DNA of 64,000 bases from Brugia malayi. Its lineage: Eukaryota; Nematoda; Chromadorea; Rhabditida; Onchocercidae. The translations under genes were made by a program, and so were the position numbers. Shown piece after piece: positions 38,313 through 52,134 of this stretch. Below the pieces are notes generated by a model that did no database searches, was not told the DNA's origin, and saw only the letters and a program-made list of their open reading frames with translations. The stretch spans positions 5,755,001-5,819,000 of the forward strand of contig NW_025062476.1 in assembly GCF_000002995.4 (NCBI RefSeq), given 5' to 3'. Every line of letters begins with the position of its first letter. The first letter of the stretch is position 1.

Positions 38313-40311
38313 ATAGGAATGCAAAATGTCATATCGTAGGCTAACAAAATCATTTGTTAAGAGTAAAAAAAACTTAAGAACAAAGTAATAGCAAATAGTC
38401 TTAAACAGAAATTCTCGGTATGAATAAATTTAGATTTATCTGCTTAGGCTGTTCGAAATTTTTATGATTAAATCTACTCTTTATATCAAAAGTTGTGATT
38501 ACACTTCTCTTGTTAACTTGCTTGTTTCTTATTTTAGTTTCTTTCTTGTATTTTGAAAATATTTCTTTTTGAGGCAATTACTTTTGAAATGTAGTATCAC
38601 GGACGAAAAAACTAAAATTCAGAATAGCAGCTTTCAAAAAGTTTGTCTGATTACATACAAAAAATCTCTCCGACTGATCTACCTTTAAAAATTTTCACGT
38701 ACATCTGGAAGAGATATATTTGGAAAAAAGCAATCATATGAGAGTTCCTCCAAAAATTTGTGGTTGAATACATGCGAATGATTTATACTGTGTAACATTC
38801 GTTGTGATTACAGTGGTACTCACACACTGCTTATCACAACAGATAAAAAATGAGATATTTTTGTTTATCTCTATGGCTTTATAAAAATTTCTAGTTAATC
38901 TTCCAGATAATGATTAATTAATGAATCGTTAAAGATGAAATATTTTACAATTTCCTTTATCCACTTACTTTTACTCTGACGTTGGAAACTTAAATACTGT
39001 TCTAAACTTGAAACTACCGAATAGACCAAATGATAATATTTTTGACGATAACGAATTGTAAGTATAAGGTATCTAGGTAATCAAAACTAAACTATAATAT
39101 TTACTCTAAAATGAGTTATATTTCAATGTTATGAACACTAAAATTTTTATTTACGCATTTCTATTATCAATTTTACTTGTATATTTTGAGTTTTAATGGT
39201 GCTTTTACAATTACTGCTATCTGAACATTTCAATTTCATTTGTATAATCACCATGTCCATCATTTTCCCAATTTTAATTAATTTTCTTCCCAATTATTCT
39301 TAACAACAAATGAATCATTGTAATTAGCGGGTAATTCTCGAAAGGCAAACATTAAGTTAGGAATGCGTTGTTGTGATATTTGAAATTTAAAGATACTGCA
39401 ATTGTCCTAAATTTCTCAAAAAAAGTGAAAATTTTCAGACAAAAGGCAAGGAAAACTTTCACCTTCCATTGAATAACCTCTAATATACATAGTTACATCT
39501 GATAAAGATGTAGAATGAAAATAAGAAATGACATTTTTGCATTAATGACGAAGAACAAGTTTTGTACATTTCACTACAAACAACAGTTCTTAGCGATAGC
39601 TCATCATCAAACAACCGCTAATTTGTTTACGACCTTAGTGATGATTATCTGTCTTCTTTTTATCAATGCTATTTGAAGATAAATTCATTCCGATGACCTG
39701 AAAATGTATTTTAATATTAGGATAAATCATTCTGGTTTCTTAGCTACAATTTTTGAAGTAGATTTACTTTTAACACAATAAATGGTGAATGAAGGAGCCC
39801 ATGAGAACACATGAGAAACATATTTATTCCATCTTATGACTGTGTCTTACAAAAATACTGATTAAATTTGCGGAATTTTTAGAAATGTCTAAAAGTGCAA
39901 AAGTACAGTGTACACTATACTTTCACATTTCTATATGTCATTATTTTTGTAAGACGTATTCGAAAGAAAATATTGCATGACCATATAATTACGCTTATAT
40001 TTTTTTCCTCTGCCACCACTGAGCCTGTAAACCTGTAAATGTTCACTAAAGCGCCATCATAATTGGTCATATCACAATTTCCACTTAAAATATTCGCTCA
40101 CTCACTAAAAGAATAAAAGTACGCTTTAAAACGTTCTATTAAAGTTTTTTCAAATTGACGATTTGATAGCAATAGAGATATATTTATGCAGGTTATATTG
40201 TCTAAAATAATGGCAAATTAATTAAGTGATGCATCAACTTTGTAAATAAAAAAGAAGGAATATCAAATCGATGTTATTGACTAACAAAATGTAGCATTGC
40301 TGTAATCACAG

Positions 40312-40363
40312 TTCCTTAGGATAGTAGAAGGAAGAAGAAGCACCTTTCCTTAGGATAGTAGAA
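40312..40363. repeat. Tandem duplication, 18 bases, period 34
   Basis: TTCCTTAGGATAGTAGAA at 40312-40329 recurs at 40346-40363, in non-coding DNA. Confidence 0.9.
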
Positions 40364-41962
40364 TAAGGTTTTGCAGTTTGTTAAAAATTCTAATTAAAGT
40401 TTGACAATAATTAAGCTACATATGAGTAATTAAGCAATGATCGATGTCATCGGTATTGCTTAATGATCAAATTAATCAAGTAAAATAAGCTTTCAAACTT
40501 CTGCACAGTGCAAACAAAATTTAGTTTTTATTTTTATTTTTTGCAATTAAATATGACTTAAATTTTATTAAATACTATGTACATCGATCAACATTAAATC
40601 TATAAAGTAGTATTTATGTGCATCGCTCTTAAACACTTTAGCCTTGGCCTAAAATGCACAAGTGAAAGGCAAATAGCTGAATAAGTGGACATTTATGACA
40701 GATCGAAATTACGTGTGCATAATTAGCACAATGTATATATTTTTAAACATCACACCAGACCGATATACTTCTCTCATTTCAAATTCACTTTAGAGAAATA
40801 TTGAATATCGATTAGCTGATTTCTATTATTCTCGTTTTTATAAGGGCACGAATAATGGCAATAAATATGCTCATTTGCAACATATTTAAATTAGATCAAC
40901 GATTCAATTACTCCATCTGTAAATATGTTTGAATTTAGATTTATTAGTTGTTCACATATATAAAAACTTATGCGCTAGCTATAACACATTTCATTTTTCA
41001 TACATGGATTAATGATTATTCCGGAATGTTATAAGTTCACTCATTCACCGCAAATAAAAAAATATTTTCAATTGATCAGAAAAATTAGTTCTAGTTGTCA
41101 GTGAATCATTTCAAGAACAGGTACTGATCTGATTAAATGCAGTAAAACCATTTTTCACCTGGCAACCCTTTTCTTTAGCTGTGATGAAGTTTATGTGCAT
41201 ATATTGCCTTACAAAATCAGAAGCAAAGAAATGAATCAAAATGAAACACAGTATTTTTTGGAAGTTTAATCAGAGTATCTTTTCACTTTTGAAAGACTTT
41301 AGAAAAGCAAAATGACATTGCTAATTTTTTGACATATTCAGAAGGTAAAACAGTCATAAAGCTGAAGTTACAATTTTTTACTCCATTAAAAAAACTGTCT
41401 TCAATTTCATTCTTTTGGTGCGGTTGGTTTGTTTCAGCGACTTTTTTCTGCTTCTAACATCAATGCAGAATTCGTAATCAATCTACTCACTTTCTTAGCT
41501 TTAAACTCAAAATTTGGAAATTCTTCATTCATCGTTATGAACGGTGATGATATTTATTAGAATATTTGTAGAGAATGCATTGATGTGAAAACTGTCAAAT
41601 CTAGAGTATTTTTAGTTTTAATAAAGTAATTATAAGTTTTGGTGGATCATTCCACTTCTTTTAGTATTTTTTAATCCAATGTTTTGTTTCTCCTGTTCAA
41701 TTATTTCCACTTTTAGTCATTATTTTTATTTTCTGACTAATGAAAATTCTTTGCTCAGAACATCCTAAATTATAGATTTGTTATATTATGTAATCCAAAA
41801 AAAGGAAAGAAAATACAGAAGTTTTGGGAAATAGAAGTCTAGATGATTTAAAATTCCTTAAATAAATAAATGAAAATGTGATGGAATATTTGGATTTTTA
41901 TAGTTCAAATTTCACTTGATCCGGACGGCATGATTTACTTTATTTCCGATAAATTGTGACGC

Positions 41963-43928
41963 ATGAAGCATAAGGAAAGAGTTACAAAAATTGTTTACCG
42001 ATTCAATATGTCAAATTATCTTTTACACCCACCAGCAAAACGTACATTTTTAGCTCCACAAATATCTCAGCCATTGCAGTCAATTGCAATGCGACTAGAT
42101 CGATGGTTGGACTACGAAAGTGGACATGCATGGTGTGAAAGTGCTTACAAATATCAAACTATTTCAGTTGTTGCTGAATTTGCCAACACTGTCAGTTGTT
42201 TATCTTATTTTTAACAAACGTAGCATATTCAATTACTTAATAAAAAGTGAAACATCAATTAAACTTCATTTGCTTTCATCCTTAATTTCATTATCAAATT
42301 ATTATTTCAGGATTTAGTCAAAATGAGAAGTTCGTGTAAAAACATAGTAACATTATCTCATGAATGTTTTTCGAAGTGAATACTAGCAGGATTATTTTTA
42401 AGTAGTATATTTCCAAAAACCAATATCTTATCCATGAAAACTATTATTTAGCTCATTATTAAACATGCATACATATTTCAATGAAAAAATCTTCACTCCA
42501 TTTGATTAGGTAATTTATAGTTAAAATTTAATGTATAAATTTGAAAAATGCATATGTTTCAGGTAACAAATTTACCACTGATAATGTTACCACTTCTGAA
42601 TGTTCTTCTGATAAAACCATACATCGAGACTGTTAACTGCATTGTAATTATGCCCCATATTCTCTTAACTGTAAATGGCATTGCATCTACTTATTATCAT
42701 GCTACTCTCAATCTTTTTGGTAAGTTTTATTTTATTTATTATTTATCATCTCTTATTAATAAAATGAAATTAAGAACTGGTAATACTATAAAATGATCCC
42801 GAAAGTTAGGAGAATTTATTTGTTGGTTAAAATGTTTACATATATATAAACATGACAAACAATTTTGAGGGAAATATTACACAGTTTTTGTAATATTCCT
42901 TATAATATTCCTTTCCAATTTCACTTTTACCCGTCTTATTCCAGGTCAGCTAATTGATGAAATTAGTATCTTATGGTTGTTGATGATGTGTTTGGCTGCT
43001 TATTTCCCAGTTTTCAGCTTCTACCCACAGCAATATCATAAATATATGTGTGTGTTTCAATACTTGATCAGCACTACCGTGTGATTTGTTCCTCATCTTC
43101 CTTACTATTTCAGCAACAGACACTAAAATTACTTTAATTTTTGAAATTATAAAATCAGTAGACTCTCAGCTGCGATATTCAACTTATAGCGGTAGAGTGC
43201 GTTGTGCGATAGCAATAATAACTATGGTAGTTAGTACATTTTGTTTCGTGAAACCATCACTAAATGCACTGGTATTAATGTTATGGTCTATACCAAGTAT
43301 CGCTATCATCCGCCACGAAGCTGCTAAGTGAGTTTGTTATCTGATAGTAACCATTGCAAGATGAATTTCTTCCCGAAAAGCTATGTTTCAGTTCTGAAAT
43401 TTTGGATTCCATATGTATTCCAATAATTTATTAGTCCTTTTTTCAGTGCTGGTATTCCTGAAATCATCAATTCTCCAAGGAAAATATCAGTACTATGGAT
43501 TGCAGCTTCCATTTGTTGGGTATCTGACCGAGTGTTTTGCGATTTCTGGCTTTTTTTAGGTTTTTTTTTTAAATAAATGTTTCTTTTTTTTTTTTAAATA
43601 AATGTTTTTCAGATAGCAGAAATGGAATTTTTTGAAATAGCCCATCGATCTTCTGCAGAAACTTCCATAAAATTTGATTTCAGAATCAAACTATTTGATA
43701 TGCTCAAACAACACTGCCGTAACTATTTCAGGAACTCCATACTTCCATGCACTCTTTCATTTGTTGAGCAGTTTGGCAGCTTATAACGTTTTCATCATGT
43801 TTTCATTGATTGACATCTGTAGGCGCAGTGACAAACACCGTTATAGATACCGCATAAAATATTTTCCGGAAAAAGGACTTATTAGGCTACCATATATCGT
43901 CCTTAATCTTGACTGCAAGTATTTGTGA
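41963..43928 (+). CDS. Alkaline ceramidase (ACER family)
   Basis: Six exons: 41963-42190, 42563-42719, 42945-43051, 43170-43327, 43447-43559 and 43732-43928, 319 aa if the first ATG is used, or 304 from the ATG at 42008. The family start motif reads WLDYESGHAWCESAYKYQ, followed by VAEFANTVTNLPLIMLPLLN. Catalytic and zinc-binding residues are visible: Ser and His in ASTYYHATLNLFG, Asp in QLIDEIS, and the two His in TPYFHALFHLLSSLAAYNVF. The rest is hydrophobic with about seven membrane segments, as in ER/Golgi alkaline ceramidases. These enzymes hydrolyse ceramide to sphingosine and a fatty acid. The family segments VVSTFCFVKPSLNAL and SDRVFCDFWLF are present. All junction phases fit; the donor after 43051 (GTGTTT) was chosen by phase and is less certain. 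An AATAAA lies at 43983, just past the stop. Confidence 0.92.
43561..43618. repeat. Duplicated T-rich unit in last ceramidase intron
   Basis: A run of T followed by TTTAAATAAATGTTT occurs twice in a row just before a TTTTTCAG. The 3' part of this intron (43619-43731) is open in one frame, so a skipped or alternative exon is conceivable. Confidence 0.7.
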
Positions 43929-46064
43929 TTTTTCTAGTCCTCTTTTACTTCAGTATTGTAAGGTACCGGGTTTTCTTTAAAAAATAAAATGCAATCGATG
44001 AAATGTTATTCATTTTGACACTTTTATTTTACCATAGTTTTTTTGAATTTCAATCCACTAATCATAATATTATTCAAGTAGAAATGAGTTTCGTAACTTG
44101 TAAGTTTATGTTTTGGTTGGTGACAAATATAGAAGTGGAACTATAAGAAGGGGAAAAAAATACGAACCTTTAGGTTACTTTACACCATCCAATGATAATC
44201 TGAGGCATAATTTTAATTCATTGTTGTTAAATGTGTGTTATTAAATGAAATAAATATTTAAGTTTCTTTGTGCATGAAACAATAAGGTTTTTGTAAAGTA
44301 TTTCAGAATTCTTTCGATCCGGAAAATCATTCTGGTTTACCTACTCTTATTCTTTCATATAATAATCAAGTAGACTGATTTTACGATTCAGAAATTTGAT
44401 TTATCAATTTCTTCATTATTAACCTTCGAATTAACACTTGGATTAATCGGATAAAATTTAATACTGTGGATTTTGAAGATATGAATATTTACATTTACGA
44501 ATCGAATACTGGACGGTAGGAAAAAAAATAACGAAAAACAGAGGATTTAAAAATGTCTGATGTAATAGTAATTTTGCTATTTCCATATTCAAATAAGATG
44601 GAAGTTGCTAATGAAATAATATATTTATGAAGTTCAAAATTGATATTTTATATGTCAGTCACTTAAATCTTAAAATTTATAAAAATGTAACTTTTCAGAC
44701 ATGCTGTTCTCGTCACTATTTATTAATCACAAATCAATCACTCAAGTTGATGAATAATTCTTGCAAAAAATTTAATAAAATTAAAGAAAAAAATGACAAT
44801 AATTGAGAAAAAAAATGAATATTGTCTACCAACAACGTTATTGCTTCCTATACCAGTAAATGATTGGATATATTCTTTATGCATTATCAATTTTTACTAT
44901 TCAATCATCGATACTGTTGCTAGATTCACGATTTTTGTCATGGATAGTGGTGATAATTCTTTGTGATGATGATTTAATTATATTAAATTAACTATACTAA
45001 ATATCACTATGGTAAGAAGATACATGATATTATCTATGACTGCGTTAACTTGCATTCATTTGTGAGATCACTCTACTATAACTTTTTTTTTAGAAAAATC
45101 GTCGTTATTATGTCTTATGAGCATGGAAGTTAAAAATTTCACTACAAAATCGCTGTTGTACGGTTAATCCATATTTTTCATATTTAATTCAAACCGATAT
45201 CTAAAATGAAATTTTGCTGGTGCTTCAGTGATCAAAAAAAAAGTAGTGGTATTGAATGTAGTGATAATTGGTCATTGTAATTTAATGATTGGAAAAACAA
45301 ATAAAAGAAGTGGAAATTCAGAAGATCTGTCACATTTCCCTGTTTGAAAAAAGAAATTTGTAGATGGAAAAAACAGATATGCCTCTTTTATTTATTTTTT
45401 TTCTTCCAGTTTTGGTTTTATTTTTCAGCTTTTATCAATATAGTTGATGGATTGACATCATCAATTTGAAATGAGTTCCATGTAGGATCCGAACAGAAAG
45501 ATCGACATCCCTCCCTTATTCTTGTTTCGATCGCATCATCAGCGATTAATACAATCGTCTCCTGTATAAGTTCCTTTATAGAAGAATCTTTGTTTTTTTA
45601 CTACAAATGTTTCTCCTTCACTATTTATTATATTAGTATTGACTGACAGGAAATTTCAATAACGAGCTCTCCTGTTTTTAAAAAACTTTCAATTTAAAAA
45701 AAAACTTTCAAATGAGTTCAACAAATTTAAGAATTGTTTTATTGAAGTACGATGAGTTCAACTGCATAGCGCATTTCTGAGCGATGATTCAAGAACTCCT
45801 TGATACAAGCGATGCACAATATATCATTCGATTGCTAGTAAAGTTTTAGGTTTTGAAGAAAAAACTACAAAATTAAATTCCTTCTCAAATTGTTCTGCAG
45901 TTGTCCTGCTTTTGCAAGCTGTATTAATATTGTTTATCGTCAGACCATTTCGCATAAATTATGGTCAGCTTCAGTTGTAGAGTAAGCGTTAACTAAAAAT
46001 GATTTATAAATCAATTCTAGTTTCAGGGTTTTCTTAAAAGCACTGAAAGCAGTGAGCATTACAA
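43929..46064. other. Intergenic region, ceramidase to collagen
   Basis: It holds the ceramidase 3' flank and the collagen upstream region. There is no coding signal. A TTTCAG at about 46021-46026, some 40 bases before the collagen ATG, may be a trans-splice or upstream-exon acceptor. Confidence 0.5.
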
Positions 46065-48131
46065 ATGATATTTGGAAAAGCTTCCCCACCGGAACACCAA
46101 CTTCGCCAGTCTGCTTTTCTTGCTGTAACCATTTCAACTGTTGCTGTAATCACTTCTATTATTACTTTGCCAATGCTGTATTCATTTATTATTATCTTCC
46201 AAAGTCACCTGTTCCGTGAAATAGAGTACTGTAAGGTTAGGAAGTTTACTCTATTTTTATCGTAAATTGCTTTTCCAGCTTTAAATAATTATGGATAAAA
46301 ATGTTTTTCGCTGAATCACCAGCGATTAACTGAAATAGAATTTTTCCGTTTCTTTAATTTTCCTCCAATTTTCCAATTTGCACTTCTCTAGATTTGGTCT
46401 TCAAATATATTATTTGATTTTTTTCCTCGTCGTCGACCTCTTCTCTTCATTCATTTGAAGTCTTTTAAATGGATTAAAAATTCCTTTTCTCAACATTTTC
46501 TTCCAAAAGATCAAAATTGTTGCTTTGTCCAATTTATCCGCACGGCGAGTTTAAGGCAAAATATCATGAATCTGCATTAAAGTGAATAATGTAAAAATGT
46601 AACAACGTAACATCATTTGATGGGGTCTTGCAAATATTAGTAGCTGTGCCTATACATCTTTACTGCAATCATTAGAAGTGGAAAATCTTTCAAATTAAAT
46701 TTATCCTTTTGTATTTCAAAGCGAAAAACTGTGCTGTATGCATAATTTCTAAAAGGCACTGATATATTTTCATAGCTCAATTATCCGATTAATATAGAAC
46801 TCTCGATCACTTAACTAGCTATCGACAATTAGAAAACTCTTAACTGGTTAAATTTCAGGCACGAACAAGGGATATAAATATAGAATTTTCATTGCTAAGC
46901 AATAAAGCCAGTGACATCTCAAATGACAGAATGAAACGACAACATAGCAATTATGGGATCAATTCAAATGGACCTTCTATCTTTGGTACTTTTCCTTCTA
47001 TGTTCATATTTTTCCGAAAGAATTTCAACCATTGCAAAGATGATACTAGAATAGAGTCAATTTTCAGTCTATCTTATTTCCCAACAAATGCTAGAATAGT
47101 ACAACAATTAAGAATCACACCTTGAAGCCATCTTATTGTAAAGCTACTGCAATAGAAAAACGACAGCCTTACATATCCAATATAAACTTATACTTTGTAA
47201 TTCTATGATCTCTGAATTTTCAAAATGTTCTTTCATTTTCTTCTCTACTTTACTTTCAGATCAATATCCACAGCTATCTCTTAATACAAACCATAAGTTA
47301 TCTTCACGAAGTTTTTGCTCGTGTCAACAAGGATCAGTGGGTCAATCAGGAGCTCCAGGTGATAATGGTTCTCCGGGTGTCGATGGTATGCCTGGTACAG
47401 ATGGTAACAACGGACGAGATGCGAAAATACTTGTTGTGTTAGAAAAGGTAGAATGAAAATCATTGAAGATTCCATTTTGATACTGAATTAAAGCGACCAG
47501 TCTGAACAACGAAATAGTAACTCACAAAATTCTCATACATTTACTAAATATGCTAGAATTCATATAGTCGTATTCCGCATAAAATAAAGTTGTCCTAAAT
47601 GCTACAAAAACAGTCATAATTTATTAGTATACTAATTTTTTTAAGCACGGAAATTAAGGCTTCTTCATTTAGGAGAGTGGTTGTTTCGTCTGTCCACAAG
47701 GACCACGTGGAGTACCAGGGATGCCCGGTTTTAAAGGACTTAAAGGAGCAAAAGGATCATTGGGCAAAAACGGTACAGATGGTGAAGATGGACGAATAGG
47801 ACTGCAAGGGGCGAGAGGTCCTGCTGGTGATATAGGGAAAATTGGTCCTAAAGGTGTATATGGCAAGCCGGGTAGTTTAATCAAAGTAGGGACATCTCAA
47901 GGACGCGGCTTCAAAGGAAGAAATGGCCCATCAGGAGGTTACGGACCGCGAGGTAAACCAGGCTGCAATGGAAAGTCATCAGATGGACCGGTTGGTCCAC
48001 GTGGCATTCCTGGTTTAGAAGGCAAGCCTGGAACATCAGGGACCGTTGGACCACCAGGAGCGCGAGGTAGAATGGGCGAAAATGGAAATTGCCGACTATG
48101 TTCGAAGCTACAACTGCTGCCTGGTTACTAG
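46065..48131 (+). CDS. Cuticle collagen
   Basis: Four exons: 46065-46235, 46859-46985, 47260-47447 and 47673-48131, 314 aa, all in phase. The N-terminal exon is the nematode cuticle-collagen transmembrane/NC region: QLRQSAFLAVTISTVAVITS, then ITLPMLYSFI and EIEYCK. Exon 2 contains a furin-type cleavage site, DRMKRQ, where the precursor would be cut. Two Gly-X-Y domains follow, separated and bounded by cysteines: CSCQQG, then CFVCPQGPRG, an interruption near GSLIKVGTSQGRGFKG, a Cys in GKPGCNGK, and a short tail with CRLC. Cysteine pairs crosslink chains in the cuticle. The protein is secreted by the hypodermis and forms trimers in the extracellular matrix. AATAAA at 48380 is a likely polyadenylation signal. 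The gene converges on GET3, with about 285 bases between the stops. Which numbered worm collagen it matches cannot be told. Confidence 0.93.
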
Positions 48132-48415
48132 AAAATTATGAAAACTTTTCGTTTTCCGCTGACTCATCGGCAATGATGTTCAGGAATTAATTCTGTTATT
48201 AGATATTCACTTCTTTTAACTGTAAAAGCATCAAAAAGAAAAGGTTATGCTTAAACTGAAAAGAAAATTTCCCGAAAAAAATTTCAGTAAGACAACAAAA
48301 CTTCCGAACAAAATCTGCAATTTAAAAACTAATACGGACGATAGTTCTTATGAATTCAAGGTCAATCAATATGCATAGAAATAAATAAATTTACAAACAA
48401 AATTTATAAGAGATT

Positions 48416-50947
<2,532 letters not shown>

Positions 50948-52134
50948 AGTCTAAATCTGAACCGAAGGCTTACTCTATCTTAATAACTGAATTAAATTTC
51001 ATTGGCTGATTAATTTAGCGTCTCAATTTCGCACAACAATGTTTTCGAAAATGGACGAATTCATGGCTTTATATTTGGTCGGGTTTCTTACTCATTCTAT
51101 TCCAACTTATGAAATAACCTTGTACTAGAATTGTCTTGTCACTTTTCCTTTTGAAAAAAAAGATTGCATAAGTGTGAAAACGATGTTAAATGCCCCGTCT
51201 ATTAGTCTCCCTCACTTAAGTATCACTTAAAATTGAAGAGCAAAGCTTCCAAATTCCCTTACTACGCCTTAATCAATATCCTGACATACTCTTTTGCTAA
51301 ACCCCATCGCCGTCATTTCATGAACAAAATCGGGAAATCTCGTTAATTTTGTGAATGGCTACTATCTGACCCTATTACCTTAGCATCACAGGCATACTAC
51401 ATGCACACATACATACACAACACACATACACACAAACACTTCCGGTCATAAGTAAGCTAGCTACTGTGCTCCATATTACAAAATGCACGAGACCGTGGTT
51501 TTTCACTACGCCACACCGAGGCTTCCGAAACAGTTCGTTAAATTCAGTTTCCGGTTGCATAGGTGTCACAATGCGGGGGTGGTGACGGTTCCGGTGATAA
51601 GGCTAGCAAGGTTCGACGACAAACACAATAGCATGGTCAGGACAGCAACAAATACTTTTTATTGAGAGCAAGGAGAAAATAATATATGTCAACTGTATAA
51701 TTTAGTGCAGACTGAGGGCGACATTGATGACCAGCGGGCCATTTCGATTGAGAAATTACAGATGCAGTTATTGAAGCAGTGAAGCTTTTCTTAACGGAGC
51801 AATCTAGACAAATGCTGCCGACTAACTTAAAATTTTTTTTTCATATAATATATTTGTGATAGTCGATTTAATCTAACATTTCATTTCACACAAATTTTTA
51901 CAGATAATATCCAAACATACAATATACATAATCACTCTTAGTTCATATTGGAACTGAACTTTAAGTTCTTTAGCTATAGCGCCACCTGTATTCATTAAGA
52001 TGAGCGAAACGAACGAAAACCGTCAGTACTTTCACCACCATTTATCATAAGTAAGTTATGTTCAGCAGATCAGTATCAATTAAGTTGTCATCTATTGAGT
52101 ATTTTGCAATAAAATCCGTTTTTGTCAAAAATTC
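50948..52134. other. Intergenic region between GET3 and the USP/OTU gene
   Basis: This is the 5' flank of GET3 and the 3' flank of the deubiquitinase gene. A CA-rich stretch lies at about 51402-51440. The region around 51480-51620 is less AT-rich and open in two frames, but neither product is recognisable. Confidence 0.45.

Larger units (their letters stand above)
34739..41962. other. Large gene-poor region between divergent genes
   Basis: Seven kilobases between the starts of lysyl hydroxylase (-) and alkaline ceramidase (+). I find no exon with family similarity. It holds an AAT-type microsatellite (38191-38312), an A run near 37320, a small duplication (40312-40363), and AT-rich sequence. 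A 44-codon plus-strand frame at about 35850-35984 is open but unrecognised. It may contain long-range promoter elements, a non-coding RNA or fast-evolving exons I cannot see. Confidence 0.45.

Noticed and set aside
38084..38353. 89-codon minus-strand frame rich in Ile and Tyr
   Set aside because: It is a translation of the AAT microsatellite.
47281..47884. Minus-strand Pro-rich frames opposite the collagen exons
   Set aside because: They are antisense shadows of the Gly-X-Y coding sequence.
51375..51665. Overlapping open frames on both strands near the CA-rich stretch
   Set aside because: The peptides are low in information, no splice continuation is evident, and neither resembles a family.
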